Under the pieces are notes generated by a model. It was not told the DNA's origin, ran no database searches, and saw only the letters and a list, made by a program, of their open reading frames with translations. A DNA stretch of 64,000 nt from Agelas oroides (lineage: Eukaryota > Porifera > Demospongiae > Agelasida > Agelasidae). Where the stretch lies: positions 212,501 to 276,500 of the forward strand of contig OX422199.1 in the NCBI GenBank assembly GCA_949130485.1, written 5' to 3'. Shown here piece by piece: positions 1-15,150 of the stretch; the stretch's first letter is position 1, and each line of letters begins with the position of its first letter. Position numbers and translations under genes: made by a program.

Positions 1-289
1 CTTAGGTGGTTGACGGTGATGTGAACCAGGGTTTTTGTAGGCTGGGTCAGGGTGTTGTGGAGCATATTTGTGTCTCTGGAGGAAGGGTGGGAGCCTCAGG
101 GAATGTTGTAGGTGGGATCGAGGGAGCCTTCTTGTGTGTATGTACGTGTATATGTATACATGTTATTTGTGTGCTGTATGTGTGCGTGTCAATATGTCAT
201 GTGTATGTATGTATGTGTGTATGTTCATGTATGAATGTGTGGTGTGTGTGTGTGTGTGGTACATGCATGTGTGTGTGTGTGATTGTGTC

Positions 290-1270
290 AGCTAGGTTGT
301 GCATATACATGTGTGTGTGCATGTGTATGTGTGTACGTATGCATGTGTATGTGTGTGACATTGTGTCAGGTGTACAGTTTGTGTGTTAGGGTGTACGCTT
401 GTGTATGAGTGCATTGTTTGTGTGTGTGTGCTCGTGTGTGTGTACATTGTGTGTGTAGATCTGCCTTGACCACTCTTCATCACATAGTTTCGCCTGTCGG
501 GTCATTTCTCAGGCAGCCACTGAAACGTATCTGTACTCCAAGGTTACCATTCCCATTTTTTGAGCATTTGAAGGTGACTAGTCCTCATATGAATGCAAGT
601 GGGTGTTTGCATGTGCATGTACACCAGCCAGCCACACAAAAATACTAAAAATAAATGTCGGGTACACTAAGTGGTGGTGTCATGGTTGTGTCACATATAA
701 TATCCATGTGAGTCATGGATATTATCCATGTGAGTCGCGTAATGTGCACTAACGTCATGTCACGTGAGTCACGTCACGTACACCAACATCATGTCACGTG
801 AGTCACGTCACGTACACAAACGTCATGTCGCGTGGGTCGCGCATTAATGATGTTATGTGCACTTGTCCGGTACATTAAGTTACACTAACCACCACCTAAA
901 ACTAACTAACCAACTAAGATAGTAACTGTGGCTGCATGGTTTGGCTGGTTAAAAACTCCCACTTGCATTCCTATGAGTACTTTTGTGACCTTCCATCTTT
1001 GAGCCTTAACAAGGAATAAGTAACTTTGGAGTGTGCATGTGTTTCAGTGGCTGCTTTAGAAATGACCTGACAGGCGAAACTATGTGACGAAGAGTGGTCA
1101 AGGCAGATCTACACACACAATGTACACACACACGAGCACACACACACAAACAATGCACTCATACACAAGCATACACCCTAACACACAAACTGTACACCTG
1201 ACACAATGTCACACACATGCACACATACATACACAACCTGACACAATGTTACACACACACATGCACGTAC
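290..1270. repeat. Large inverted repeat (foldback), arms ~320 bp
   Basis: The stretch at about 290-640 (GT-rich, then a unique part reading TGACCACTCTTCATCACATA) recurs as its reverse complement at about 947-1270 (TATGTGACGAAGAGTGGTCA and a CA-rich tail). Arms are nearly identical, including the simple-sequence part. The centre (about 700-850) is itself a short tandem/palindromic array. ORFs in both arms encode the same meaningless Thr/His-rich peptide, so I treat it as non-coding. It could be a foldback transposon or a local inverted duplication; no transposase is visible. Confidence 0.75.
700..855. repeat. CACGTGAGTCACGTCACG tandem/palindromic cluster
   Basis: About three imperfect copies of a 36-38 bp unit containing TCATGTCACGTGAGTCACG and CGTACAC form the loop region of the surrounding foldback. 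Each contains CACGTG (E-box core) and GTCACG palindromes. Similar TGTCACATGA clusters occur at 11,943-12,015 and 18,865-18,955, so this motif recurs in the window. Confidence 0.6.
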
Positions 1271-1299
1271 CACACGTACACACACTACACGTTTGTCCA

Positions 1300-1445
1300 A
1301 TACATGTCAGTCCAGTATCTGTCAGTCCAGTACCTGTCAGTCCAGTACCTGTCAGTCCAGTACATGTCAGTCCAGTACCTGTCAGTTCAGTACCTGTCAG
1401 TCCAGTACTTGTCAGTTCAGTACTTGTCAGTCCAGTATATGTTCT
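1300..1445. repeat. 15-bp minisatellite TGTCAGTCCAGTACC
   Basis: About nine consecutive copies of a 15-bp unit (TGTCAGTCCAGTACC with C/T and C/A variants) are readable directly. Because 15 is a multiple of three, open frames arise by chance (repeating SVQYL); I do not call a gene. Confidence 0.85.
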
Positions 1446-1499
1446 TGTTAGGCAGGTAGTTCTGGGAATGTGTGCATGTCAGTGAGTGAGTAGTGAGTA

Positions 1500-1605
1500 G
1501 GTGCCTGGGCGGGTGGGTGCCTGGGTGGGTGGGTGCCTGGGTGGGTGGGTGCCTGGGTGGGTGGGTGCCTGGGAGGGTGGATGCCTGGGAGGGTGGGTGC
1601 ATATA
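1500..1605. repeat. GGGTGGGTGCCT minisatellite
   Basis: About nine copies of a 12-16 bp unit, GGTGGGTGCCTGGG, with slippage variants. It is purely repetitive and non-coding. Confidence 0.8.
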
Positions 1606-1794
1606 AGGGAGTGAGTGAGGGCGTGAGAGAGTGCATGGCTTGGTTTAGAGGTTTGGGTGTGTGTTCTCTTGTAAGTAAAAGGTACGTCCATGAGTTTTTC
1701 CCCGTGCATTTTTATTCCCGGGGATTTTTTTCTGTGGGTTTTACTCCATGGGCTTTTCTCCGTGGGTTTAAGGGGTGGCCCAAGGACATGCATG

Positions 1795-2105
1795 GTAGTG
1801 GATAGTGTGAGCTTGCAGGGTTCCTCCTTGGAGATGGCCTGCCTGCTGGGTGCTCGCTGGGACCTTAGCCATCCACCGAACAGGAGAGATCCTACTCGCC
1901 AGCTCAAACCTGGTACTGTGGCTCCAAGGTGCGGTGAGGACAATTAATGGCAGTGGACAGTGCAAGCTAGCAGTGTTCCTCCTTGGAGATGTGCCTGCCT
2001 GCTGGGTGCTCGCTGGGACCTTAGTCATCCACCAAACAGGAGAGATCCTACTCGCCAGCTCGAACCTGGTACTGTGGCTCCAAGGTGCGGTGAGGACTTG
2101 TGACG
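1795..2105. repeat. ~155-bp tandem duplication
   Basis: A block containing CCTCCTTGGAGATG, GCTGGGTGCTCGCTGGGACC and ATCCTACTCGCCAGCTC occurs twice, at about 1795-1945 and 1950-2100, with few differences, so the duplication looks recent. No gene was recognised. Confidence 0.75.
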
Positions 2106-2296
2106 GCAGCCTTGAGTTCGGAGAACTAGCCTGGCCCACAGCACTGGTGCCCTCCCTCACCTCCCGGGGGTTGGCACGCAGAGGGGACTTCACCACCCTC
2201 ATCCTCCCACTCCCTTACTTCTGGGAGTCGTTTAAGATGTGCTGTGACTTGATTCCGATCGATGTATGATGAACTTTAAAAAGAAGAAAAGAAAAA

Positions 2297-2327
<31 letters not shown>

Positions 2328-2585
2328 GATGTGCTGTGACTTGATTTGATCCTGATTTGATTCCAATCTACTTGATTCCGATCGATGTAGGATGAACTTT
2401 CGGAGAGCTAGCCTGGCCCACAGCCTGGCCCACAGCACTGGTGCCCTCCCTCACCTCCCGGGGGTTGGCACGCACAGGAGACTTCACCACCCTCATCCTC
2501 CCACTCCCTTACTTCTGGGAGTCGTTTAAGATGTGCTGTGACTTGATTCCGATCGCTGTATGATGAACTTTAAAAAGAAGAAAAG

Positions 2586-2618
<33 letters not shown>

Positions 2619-2874
2619 TGTGCTGTGACTTGATTTGATCCTGATTTGATTCCGATCTACTTGATTCCGATCGATGTAGGATGAACTTTCGGAGAGCTAG
2701 CCTGGCCCACAGCCTGGCCCACAGCACTGGTGCCCTCCCTCACCTCCCGGGGGTTGGCACGCAGAGGAGACTTCACCACCCTCATCCTCCCACTCCCTTA
2801 CTTCTGGGAGTCGTTTAAGATGTGCTGTGACTTGATTCCGATCGATGTATGATGAACTTTAAAAAGAAGAAAAG

Positions 2875-2909
<35 letters not shown>

Positions 2910-3350
2910 TGTGCTGTGACTTGATTTGATCCTGATTTGATTCCGATTGACTTGATTCCGATCGATGTATGATGAACTTTAAAAAGAAGAAAAGAAAAAA
3001 AAAAAAAAGAAGAAAAAGAAAAAAAAAAAAAAAGATGTGCTGTGACTTGATTTGATCCTGATTTGCTTCCGATCGACTTGATTCCGATTGATGTATGATG
3101 AACTTTCGGAGAGCTAGCCTGGCCCACAGCCTGGCCCACAGCACTGGTGCCCTCCCTCACCTCCCGGGGGTTGGCACGCAGAGGAGACTTCACCACCCTC
3201 ATCCTCCCACTCCCTTACTTCTGGGAGTTGTTTGTGACTTGATTCCGATCGATGTATGATGAACTTTAAAAAGAAGAAAAGAAAAAAAAAAAAAAAGAAA
3301 AAGAAAAAAAAAAGATGTACTGTGACTTGATTCGATCCTGATTTGATTCC
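2105..3350. repeat. ~290-bp tandem array with oligo(A)/GAAA tracts
   Basis: A unit made of a GC-rich part (CTAGCCTGGCCCACAGC ... CACCTCCCGGGGGTTGGC ... CTTACTTCTGGGAGTCGTTT) plus GATGTGCTGTGACTTGATT ... GATCGATGTATGATGAACTT followed by AAAAAGAAGAAAAG and a long A-run is repeated about four times. The sub-block GATGTGCTGTGACTTGATTTGATCCTG is reiterated further inside units. The poly(A)-like tracts differ in length, as expected of slippage. Minus-strand ORFs with Phe runs are a by-product. Confidence 0.8.
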
Positions 3351-4900
3351 CAATTACGATGAACTTACAAAAGAAGAAAATCGTAATAAAAAGACGTGTT
3401 GTAGAGAAAGACTTGATTCGATAACGGATGGAACTTTTGTGTCTGTGAGTTTCTTCGTTGAAGTCACTGTACTCCAGTCTGTTATCTGTTATGTCTGTAA
3501 ACCACTTTGTCTCTTTTGTAACCCTTTCTCTCTCTCTCTCTTTCTCTCTCTCCTCTGTATCTCCTAACCTCCTCTCTCAATCTCTCTTATTTGCTGCCAA
3601 CCACATATTATGTATTATGCATTTTGTGAAAAAGAGAAAAGATGGGGCAAAAAAAAAAGAAGCTAACCTTGAGCCATTCCTGGTCCCAACCACTTACTAG
3701 CATTTTCATTTTCACTGTAATGTTATTCATAGGACACAATCTTTTGAATGTAGGCCATTGTATTTTTTACTCCTCTTTGTAAGCATATTGAAAAAAAAAT
3801 CACCATCATACCTCTCATGTCGCTGTCATGCTGTCTACCTCTGGACGGACATCTCGCAACTGACTTGTCGTCCGATCCAAATTCTCACTGGCTGCAGTCG
3901 TTGATCAAGTACACTGCTGATCATGTCCGTAGTGTTCCAGAGGTACGAAACAGTTGCTGGTCGATATGTTATGGAGACTCTTGCTGCTTCTCACAACTGT
4001 CTTCTCATCTGAACTCCTGCTGGCTGCAGTCATCACATACGCTGCTGATCCTGTCCTGAATGTTCCAGAGGTACGAAACAGTTGCTGGTCGATATGTTAT
4101 GGAGACTCTTACCGCTTTGTGCTACTGATTGTCGTCCGATCTGAGTTCTCACTGGGTGCAGTCACATATACTGCCAATCATGTTCGAAATGTTCCAGACG
4201 CTGCCGGTTGTCACTTGCTCAGATGTGTTCTGGAGTCTGTTGCTGCCTTTGTGATCTGAAGAACTGAGTTGTGTGCTCACTTACTTCCCAAAGTTGCTGA
4301 TATCTCGACATCCTTTATCTCTCTCTTTCATGAGTTGTACCTGTCAAGCACCTAACCAAGTAACAAAAATGCTTTCCAGTTCGCAGCAGCAGAGCAACTG
4401 AAAGTTAATGGTGATCGAAACCGAAACGACTCGAGTGAACTCACGCTCATTGACACCAGCTGTGACAGCTTCGTATCGTACTGACAGCATTTCATACGGG
4501 AAAAAAAATCATCTCATCTCACTATCTCATACTGAAAAAAAAATCACCCCATTCATCCTCACTATCCCATTCACCATCTCATTCATTCCCTCACAATCAC
4601 CATTGTTTGCATTGTGGTTGAGTGTTTACCAGGCTCTGGCGATAGGCTCTGGCAAAAAGAATAGAAGAGAAGCCCCCAATATTAAACATTTTGAAAAAAA
4701 AATCTGTGAACCATTCACGTGAAGCATGCGCAGATCTGCATGAGTTGTGAGACTCAGAGAGAAGGAGCTGCTAAGGAGGAGCGGAAGTTTTCTATGACTA
4801 GGTGAGTAGTACTCTACTAGTTATGCAGGGTCATTTTGCAAATTGTTCACTGCTAGTCTTTTCTCTTCCTCAGGTGTGTTCCAGATCATCAAGCCCCCAC
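3350..4900. other. Gene-poor spacer with an old ~117-bp repeat
   Basis: No convincing coding exon is seen. At 3905-4200 a module reading GTTCCAGAGGTACGAAACAG followed by TTGCTGGTCGATATGTTATG recurs about every 117 bp in two good copies and one decayed one. Several A-runs (AAAAAAAATCA) occur at 3790, 4500 and 4540. The stretch leads into a possible splice acceptor (CTTCCTCAG, 4873) just before the next minisatellite. Confidence 0.5.
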
Positions 4901-4914
4901 CTGTGCTGCAACGC

Positions 4915-5700
4915 TACCCAACATCACTAGTTGTCCCACAAGAGCTCCCACATCCTACACTACTTCACCAGTCATCCTACAAGAGTTACCACATCCTACA
5001 CTACCTCATCAGCTGTCCTGCAAGAGTTCCCACGTCCTACACTACTTCATCAGCTGTCCTGCAAGAGTTCCCACATCCTACACTACTTCACCAGTCATCC
5101 TACAAGAGTTCCCACATCCTACACTACCTCATCAGCTGTCCTGCAAGAGTTCCCACGTCCTACACTACTTCATCAGTCGTCCTGCAAGAGTCCCCACATC
5201 CTACACTACCTCACCAGCTGTCCCACAAGAGCTCCCACATCCTACACTACCCTCACCAGCTGTCCCACAAGAGCTCCCACATCCTACACTACCCTCACCA
5301 GCTATCCCACAAGAGCTCCCACATCCTACACTACCTCACCAGCTGTCCTGCAAGAGCTACCACATCCTACACTACCCTCACCAGCTGTCCCACAAGAGCT
5401 CCCACATCCTACACTACCCTCACCAGCTGTCCCACAAGAGCTCCCACATCCTACACTACCTCACTAGCTGTCCTGCAAGAGCTACCACATCCTACACTAC
5501 CCTCACCAGCTGTCCCACAAGAGCTCCCACATCCTACACTACCTCACCAGCTGTCCCACAAGAGCTCCCACATCCTACACTACCTCACCAGCTGTCCTGC
5601 AAGAGCTCCCACATCCTACACTACCCTCACCAGCTGTCCTGCAAGAGCTACCACATCCTACACTACCTCACCAGCTGTCCCACAAGAGCTCCCAGAAGAA
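4915..5700. repeat. ~41-bp minisatellite (CCTCACCAGCTGTCC...)
   Basis: About 19 copies of a unit containing CCAGCTGTCCCACAAGAGCT and CCCACATCCTACACTAC. Units of 41 and 42 bp are mixed, so the reading frame shifts between copies while two plus frames stay open (up to 311 aa). The core CTGCAAGAGCT also occurs once just downstream at about 5921, suggesting the array grew from that single-copy sequence. Its coding status is doubtful. Confidence 0.8.
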
Positions 5701-5903
5701 CTCTACGTCTGCGCAAAGAGCTACTGTATTTGTGAACTTAAGAACTGCTGTGTCTGTGATCATTTTGAAAAACAATGAATGTTAACTTGGAAGCATGCAC
5801 ACATCTGCATGAGTTGCAAACTTTCCGGACCTGGTGGTAGTATTCTATTCATGTACACATGGGCAGTTTACAGATTGCTTATCTCTAGCCTTTTCTTCTT
5901 CAG

Positions 5904-6162
5904 GTGTTTTCCAGTCATTCTGCAAGAGCTATACAGTACAACTGCAGTTGCGAATGCTTGCATGCCCCGGAGTACAGGAGAGAGGTGGTTTGCAGGATGC
6001 TTGAAGCACATTGGGAAACTGGATGGACGCTGCACAGATCTACAAATGAAGGAGCACAACAGAGCCCTGATGAATGGTGACCCCTGGATGTCCGCATTAC
6101 AACACGTGGGAGAGAAAACAAAGAGAAGAAATCCACGAAAAGTCACTGTAGAAACTGCATAA
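5904..6162 (+). CDS. Unrecognised open exon-like segment
   Basis: After an acceptor-like TTCTTCTTCAG (ending 5903) an 86-codon open frame runs to TAA at 6162. It contains a non-repetitive, charged peptide (RSTGERWFAGCLKHIG ... LMNGDPWMSALQHVG ... KTKRRNPRKVTVETA). Composition looks protein-like, in contrast to the surrounding repeats, and it could be the last exon of a gene whose earlier exons lie in or were disrupted by the repeats on the left. I recognise no family. A fortuitous ORF or a fragment of a DNA transposon is possible. Confidence 0.3.
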
Positions 6163-6289
6163 TTTAGTAGCTATAGCTTAGAATTGGAGACTCTTAGCTG
6201 CCTGATTGTGCATGTGGATGTGACACATAACATGGGAGGTTGGGAACTGCTTGACTATGCATGTGGATGTAACATGGGAGCTGAGCATG

Positions 6290-9200
6290 GAAGGTGGTGA
6301 CTGCATGATTGTGCACTGAGAGCATGGGAGGTTGGTGACTGCATGATTGTGCACTGAGAGCAAGGGAGGTTGGTGACTGCATTGAGAGCATGGGAGGTTG
6401 GTGACTGCATTGAGAGCATGGGAGGGTGGTGGCTGCACTGAGAGCATGGGAGGCTGGTGGCTGCACTGAGAGCATGAGAGGTTGGTGGCTGCACTGAGAG
6501 CATGGGAGGGTGGTGGCTGCACTGAGAGCATGGGGGGGGGGGGGGGGGGGGGGGTGGTGGCTGCACTGAGAGCATGGGAGGTTGGTGGCTGCACTGAGAG
6601 CATGGGGGGAGGGGCGGTGGCTGCACTGAGAGCATGGGGGGGGGGGGGGCGGTGGCTGCACTGAGAGAAAGGGGGGGGGGCGGTGGCTGCACTGAGAGCA
6701 TGGGGGGGGGGGGGGGGGGGGGGGGTGGTGGTGGCTGCACTGAGAGCATGGGAGGTTGGTGGCTGCACTGAGAACATGGGAGGTTGGTGGCTGCACTGAG
6801 AGCATGGGGGGAGGGGTGGTGGCTGCACTGAGAGCATGGGGGGGGGGGCGGTGGCTGCACTGAGAGAATGTGGGGGGGGGGGGGGGGGGGGCGGTGGCTG
6901 CACTGAGAGAATGTGGGGGGGGGGGGGGGGGGGCGGTGGCTGCACTGAGAGCATGGGGGGAGGGGGCGGTGGCTGCACTGAGAGCATGGGGGGAGGGGGC
7001 GGTGGCTGCACTGAGAGCATGGGGGGGGCGGTGGCTGCACTGAGAGCATGGGGGGGGCGGTGACTGCACTGAGAGCATGGGGGGGGGCGGTGACTGCACT
7101 GAGAGCATGGGGGGGGGGGGGGCGGTGACTGCACTGAGAGCATGGGGGGGGCGGTGACTGCACTGAGAGCATGGGGGGGGGGGGGGCGGTGACTGCACTG
7201 AGAGCATGGGGGGGGGGGCGGTGGCTGCACTGAGAGCATGGGGGGGGGGGGGGCGGTGGCTGCACTGAGAGCATGGGGGGGGGGGGGCGGTGGCTGCACT
7301 GAGAGCATGGGGGGGGGGGGGGGGGGGGGCGGTGGCTGCACTGAGAGCATGGGGGAGGGGGGCGGTGGCTGCACTGAGAGCATGGGGGGGGGGTGGTGGC
7401 TGCACTGAGAGCATGGGGGGGGGGGGGGGCGGTGGCTGCACTGAGAGCATGGGGGAGGGGGGCGGTGGCTGCACTGAGAGCATGGGGGGGGGGCGGTGGC
7501 TGCACTGAGAGCATGGGGGGGGGGGGCGGTGGCTGCACTGAGAGCATGGGGGGGGGGGGCGGTGGCTGCACTGAGAGCATGGGGGGGGGGGGGGGCGGTG
7601 GCTGCACTGAGAGCATGGGGGGGGGGCGGTGGCTGCACTGAGAGCATGGGGGGCGGTGGCTGCACTGAGAGCATGGGGGGAGGGGGCGGTGGCTGCACTG
7701 AGAGCATGGGGGGGGGGGGTGCGGTGGCTGCACTGAGAGCATGGGGGGGCGGTGGCTGCACTGAGAGCATGGGGGGGGCGGTGGCTGCACTGAGAGCATG
7801 GGGGGGGCGGTGACTGCACTGAGAGCATGGGGGGGGGGGGGCGGTGACTGCACTGAGAGCATGGGGGGGGGGGCGGTGGCTGCACTGAGAGCATGGGGGG
7901 GGGGGGGCGGTGGCTGCACTGAGAGCATGGGGGGGGGGGGGGGCGGTGGCTGCACTGAGAGCATGGGGGGGGGGGGGGGGGGGGGCCGTGGCTGCACTGA
8001 GAGCATGGGGGAGGGGGGCGGTGGCTGCACTGAGAGCATGGGGGGGGGGCGGTGGCTGCACTGAGAGCATGGGGGGGGGGGGCGGTGGCTGCACTGAGAG
8101 CATGGGGGGGGGGGCGGTGGCTGCACTGAGAGCATGGGGGGGGGGGGGGCGGTGGCTGCACTGAGAGCATGGGGGGGGGGCGGTGGCTGCACTGAGAGCA
8201 TGGGGGGGGGGGGGGGGGGCGGTGGCTGCACTGAGAGCATGGGGGGGGGGGGGGGGGCGGTGGCTGCACTGAGAGCATGGGGGGGGGGGGGCGGTGGCTG
8301 CACTGAGAGCATGGGGGGGGGGCGGTGGCTGCACTGAGAGCATGGGGGGGCGGTGGCTGCACTGAGAGCATGTGGGGGGGGGCGGTGGCTGCACTGAGAG
8401 CATGGGGGGGGGGGGGGGGGGGGGGTGGTGGCTGCACTGAGAGCATGGGGGGGGGGGGGGGGGGGGGCGGTGGCTGCACTGAGAGCATGGGGTGGGCGGT
8501 GGCTGCACTGAGAGCATGGGAGGTTGGTGGCTGCACTGAGAGCATGGGAGGTTGGTGGCTGCACTGAGAGCATGGGGGGAGGGGCGGTGGCTGCACTGAG
8601 AGCATGGGGGGGGGGGGGCGGTGGCTGCACTGAGAGAATGTGGGGGGGGGGGGGGGGGCGGTGGCTGCACTGAGAGAATGTGGGGGGGGGGGGGGGGGGG
8701 GCGGTGGCTGCACTGAGAGCATGGGGGGAGGGGGCGGTGGCTGCACTGAGAGCATGGGGGGGGGGGGGGGGGCGGTGGCTGCACTGAGAGCATGGGGGGG
8801 GGGGGGGGGGGGCGGTGGCTGCACTGAGAGCATGGGGGGGGGGGGGCGGTGGCTGCACTGAGAGCATGGGGGGGGGGCGGTGGCTGCACTGAGAGCATGG
8901 GGGGGCGGTGGCTGCACTGAGAGCATGTGGGGGGGGGCGGTGGCTGCACTGAGAGCATGGGGGGGGGGGGGGGGGGGGGGTGGTGGCTGCACTGAGAGCA
9001 TGGGGGGGGGGGGGGGGGGGGGCGGTGGCTGCACTGAGAGCATGGGGTGGGCGGTGGCTGCACTGAGAGCATGGGAGGTTGGTGGCTGCACTGAGAGCAT
9101 GGGGGGAGGGGCGGTGGCTGCACTGAGAGCATGGGGGGGGGGGGGCGGTGGCTGCACTGAGAGAATGTGGGGGGGGGGGGGGGGGGCGGTGGCTGCACTG

Positions 9201-9675
9201 AGAGAATGTGGGGGGGGGGGGGGGGGGGGGGGCGGTGGCTGCACTGAGAGCATGGGGGGAGGGGGCGGTGGCTGCACTGAGAGCATGGGGGGGGGGGGGG
9301 GCGGTGGCTGCACTGAGAGCATGGGGGGGGGGGGCGGTGGCTGCACTGAGAGCATGGGGGGGGGGGGTGGGCGGTGGCTGCACTGAGAGCATGGGGGGGC
9401 GGTGGCTGCACTGAGAGCATGGGGGGGCGGTGGCTGCACTGAGAGCATGGGGGGGCGGTGGCTGCACTGAGAGCACGGGGGGGCGGTGGCTGCACTGAGA
9501 GCATGGGGGGGGCGGTGGCTGCACTGAGAGCATGGGGGGGGCGGTGGCTGCACTGAGAGCACGGGGGAGCGGTGGCTGCACTGAGAGCACGGGGGGGCGG
9601 TGGCTGCACTGAGAGCACGGGAGGGCGGTGGCTGCACTGAGAGCACGGGAGGTTGGTGGCTGTACGGGAGGTAGT
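6290..9675. repeat. ~3.3-kb G-tract minisatellite (GGTGGCTGCACTGAGAGCAT-Gn)
   Basis: The window is filled by on the order of 85 copies of a unit with a constant 21-22 nt part, (C)GGTGGCTGCACTGAGAGCAT, followed by an uninterrupted G run whose length varies from about 4 to over 20. At the left edge the unit is longer (GGTGACTGCATGATTGTGCACTGAGAGCATGGGAG), probably the ancestral form; decayed outliers lie at 9860-9935. The minus strand is open in all three frames for about 1150-1171 codons, simply because the unit contains no stop in that orientation. I do not call a protein. Confidence 0.95.
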
Positions 9676-10092
9676 CTCATTCCCAGACTGCATTTTTCAC
9701 TCCCACTCAGCGAAAAGTAGTCTGAGCACAAGACTACATGGGCCCTAGCTCATGGTTTGACTGTGAAGCTTAGCCCATGCCCGTGTAGCCATAGTAGTTC
9801 GACTGGACAAATAGCTGCATGTCTGTCCTGGCATTCCAAAATTATGCAATTTGTTACTAGGTTGGTGGCTGCATGATTGTACATTGAGCATGGGAAAATG
9901 GTGCACATGATTGTACATTGAGAGCATACATGGGACGGCAAGATTGTGAGTAGTAAACTTCAAAGTGAACTTTGAACGAATCTGATTGGCAGTACCGTAC
10001 GTGACGGGGAACCCCCTACAGCACATGCTTGTGGGTGTGTCTGTTACGCTGCTGGCAAGCGAACTGAACTGCACTGCAAAGGATTGGAGACG
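9676..10092. other. Spacer left of CCM2
   Basis: Contains two decayed copies of the minisatellite core (TGCATGATTGTACATTGAG at about 9871 and 9911) and otherwise unremarkable sequence. No gene is seen; it may hold the CCM2 promoter. Confidence 0.4.
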
Positions 10093-10177
10093 ATGATTCG
10101 AAAGAAAGCTCCAAGCACAAACATGAAGGTACTATGATTAAAAATATAGTACATGGAAGGGCGTGGCTAATACCGTC

Positions 10178-10266
10178 TAGTCTCGCGTAGTCTTATATGG
10201 GCAGTTGACCAGACTCTCCCTCCCTGCGAGAGTCTGGCCGAGCTCGAGTCTGGCTACGCGAGACTA
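10178..10266. mobile_element. Palindromic MITE-like element
   Basis: Ends TAGTCTCGCGTAG and CTACGCGAGACTA are perfect inverted repeats. A second inner palindrome (CCAGACTCTC/GAGAGTCTGG) lies inside. Length and TA-flanked ends match other GTCTCG-type elements in the window. No coding capacity. Confidence 0.7.
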
Positions 10267-10408
10267 ACTACCGTGAGAGTCAGGCTACGCCGGATTCGCC
10301 ACTGTGCAGTTCTGCAAGTGTGCAGAGTTTCTATTAAATATTTGCTGTTGCAGCAAGATAGGGTCTTGTGAGATTGTGGGGCTGGTGGTCATAGCTTGCG
10401 GCAGAACA

Positions 10409-10738
10409 TAGTCTCGGAACCAGACCCTCGAAAATCGAAAAGGGGGGTCTGGTAAAACGGGGCGGGGTAGAAGTGTACACTGCGGAATGTTAGGAATTTT
10501 ATTAATTGCTGAACCTTCCGTAGCCAGTAGAGCTTTCTGCTGAACCAGACACCCACTTGATATTTACCGCTTTCTAAAACGAAGCAAAACACGAAGACGG
10601 CTCTTGTGTGGTTAGCATTTCTAATGATCAAAAGCCAATCAGAGGTGCACCTGCATACCGGGCGCAGTATACACTTCCCCCCCAGCCGATTTACCAAACC
10701 CTTCTTTTTGATTTTTCGAGGGTCTGGTTCTGAGGCTA
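10409..10738. mobile_element. ~330-bp MITE-like element with ~40-bp terminal inverted repeats
   Basis: Left end TAGTCTCGGAACCAGACCCT then CGAAAATC; right end GATTTTTCGAGGG then TCTGGTTCTGAGGCTA. The ends are inverted repeats with few mismatches, and the target looks like TA. It lies in the 5' region or first intron of CCM2. Confidence 0.75.
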
Positions 10739-10744
10739 GGTAGA

Positions 10745-10795
10745 ACACTGGCGGCTCAAGCCAGGAGCCCTGGGTTCAATTCCCAGTGGCTTTAC
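10745..10795 (+). other. Truncated tRNA-like sequence (SINE remnant?)
   Basis: CTGGCGGCTCAAGCCAG can form an anticodon-arm-like hairpin and CTGGGTTCAATTCCCAG is a good T-arm with a B-box (GGTTCAATTCC). The 5' half is replaced by the end of the adjoining MITE. A partial relative (GTAGAGCACCGGCAGCTCAA) is at 12,135-12,160, so this may be a tRNA-derived SINE. Confidence 0.4.
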
Positions 10796-10881
10796 TACAA
10801 AATTTTTGTTAAAAGTTCTTGTTTACGATGCGTGTTCATATGTCTTTTGTTAGCCTTACTGTTGCCCGGTTACCTGTACAG

Positions 10882-15150
<4,269 letters not shown>

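Noticed and set aside
4843-5778. 311-aa and 178-aa repeat proteins
   Set aside because: 41/42-bp unit mixture makes two overlapping frames open with the same peptide motifs; no independent evidence of coding.
6290-9675. CRISPR-like array
   Set aside because: Spacers are only G runs and the context is an animal genome; it is a minisatellite.
6178-9731. Giant Pro/Cys/His/Ser-rich proteins (1150-1171 aa) on the minus strand
   Set aside because: All three minus frames are open simultaneously because the minisatellite unit lacks stop codons there; no splice sites or non-repetitive domain.
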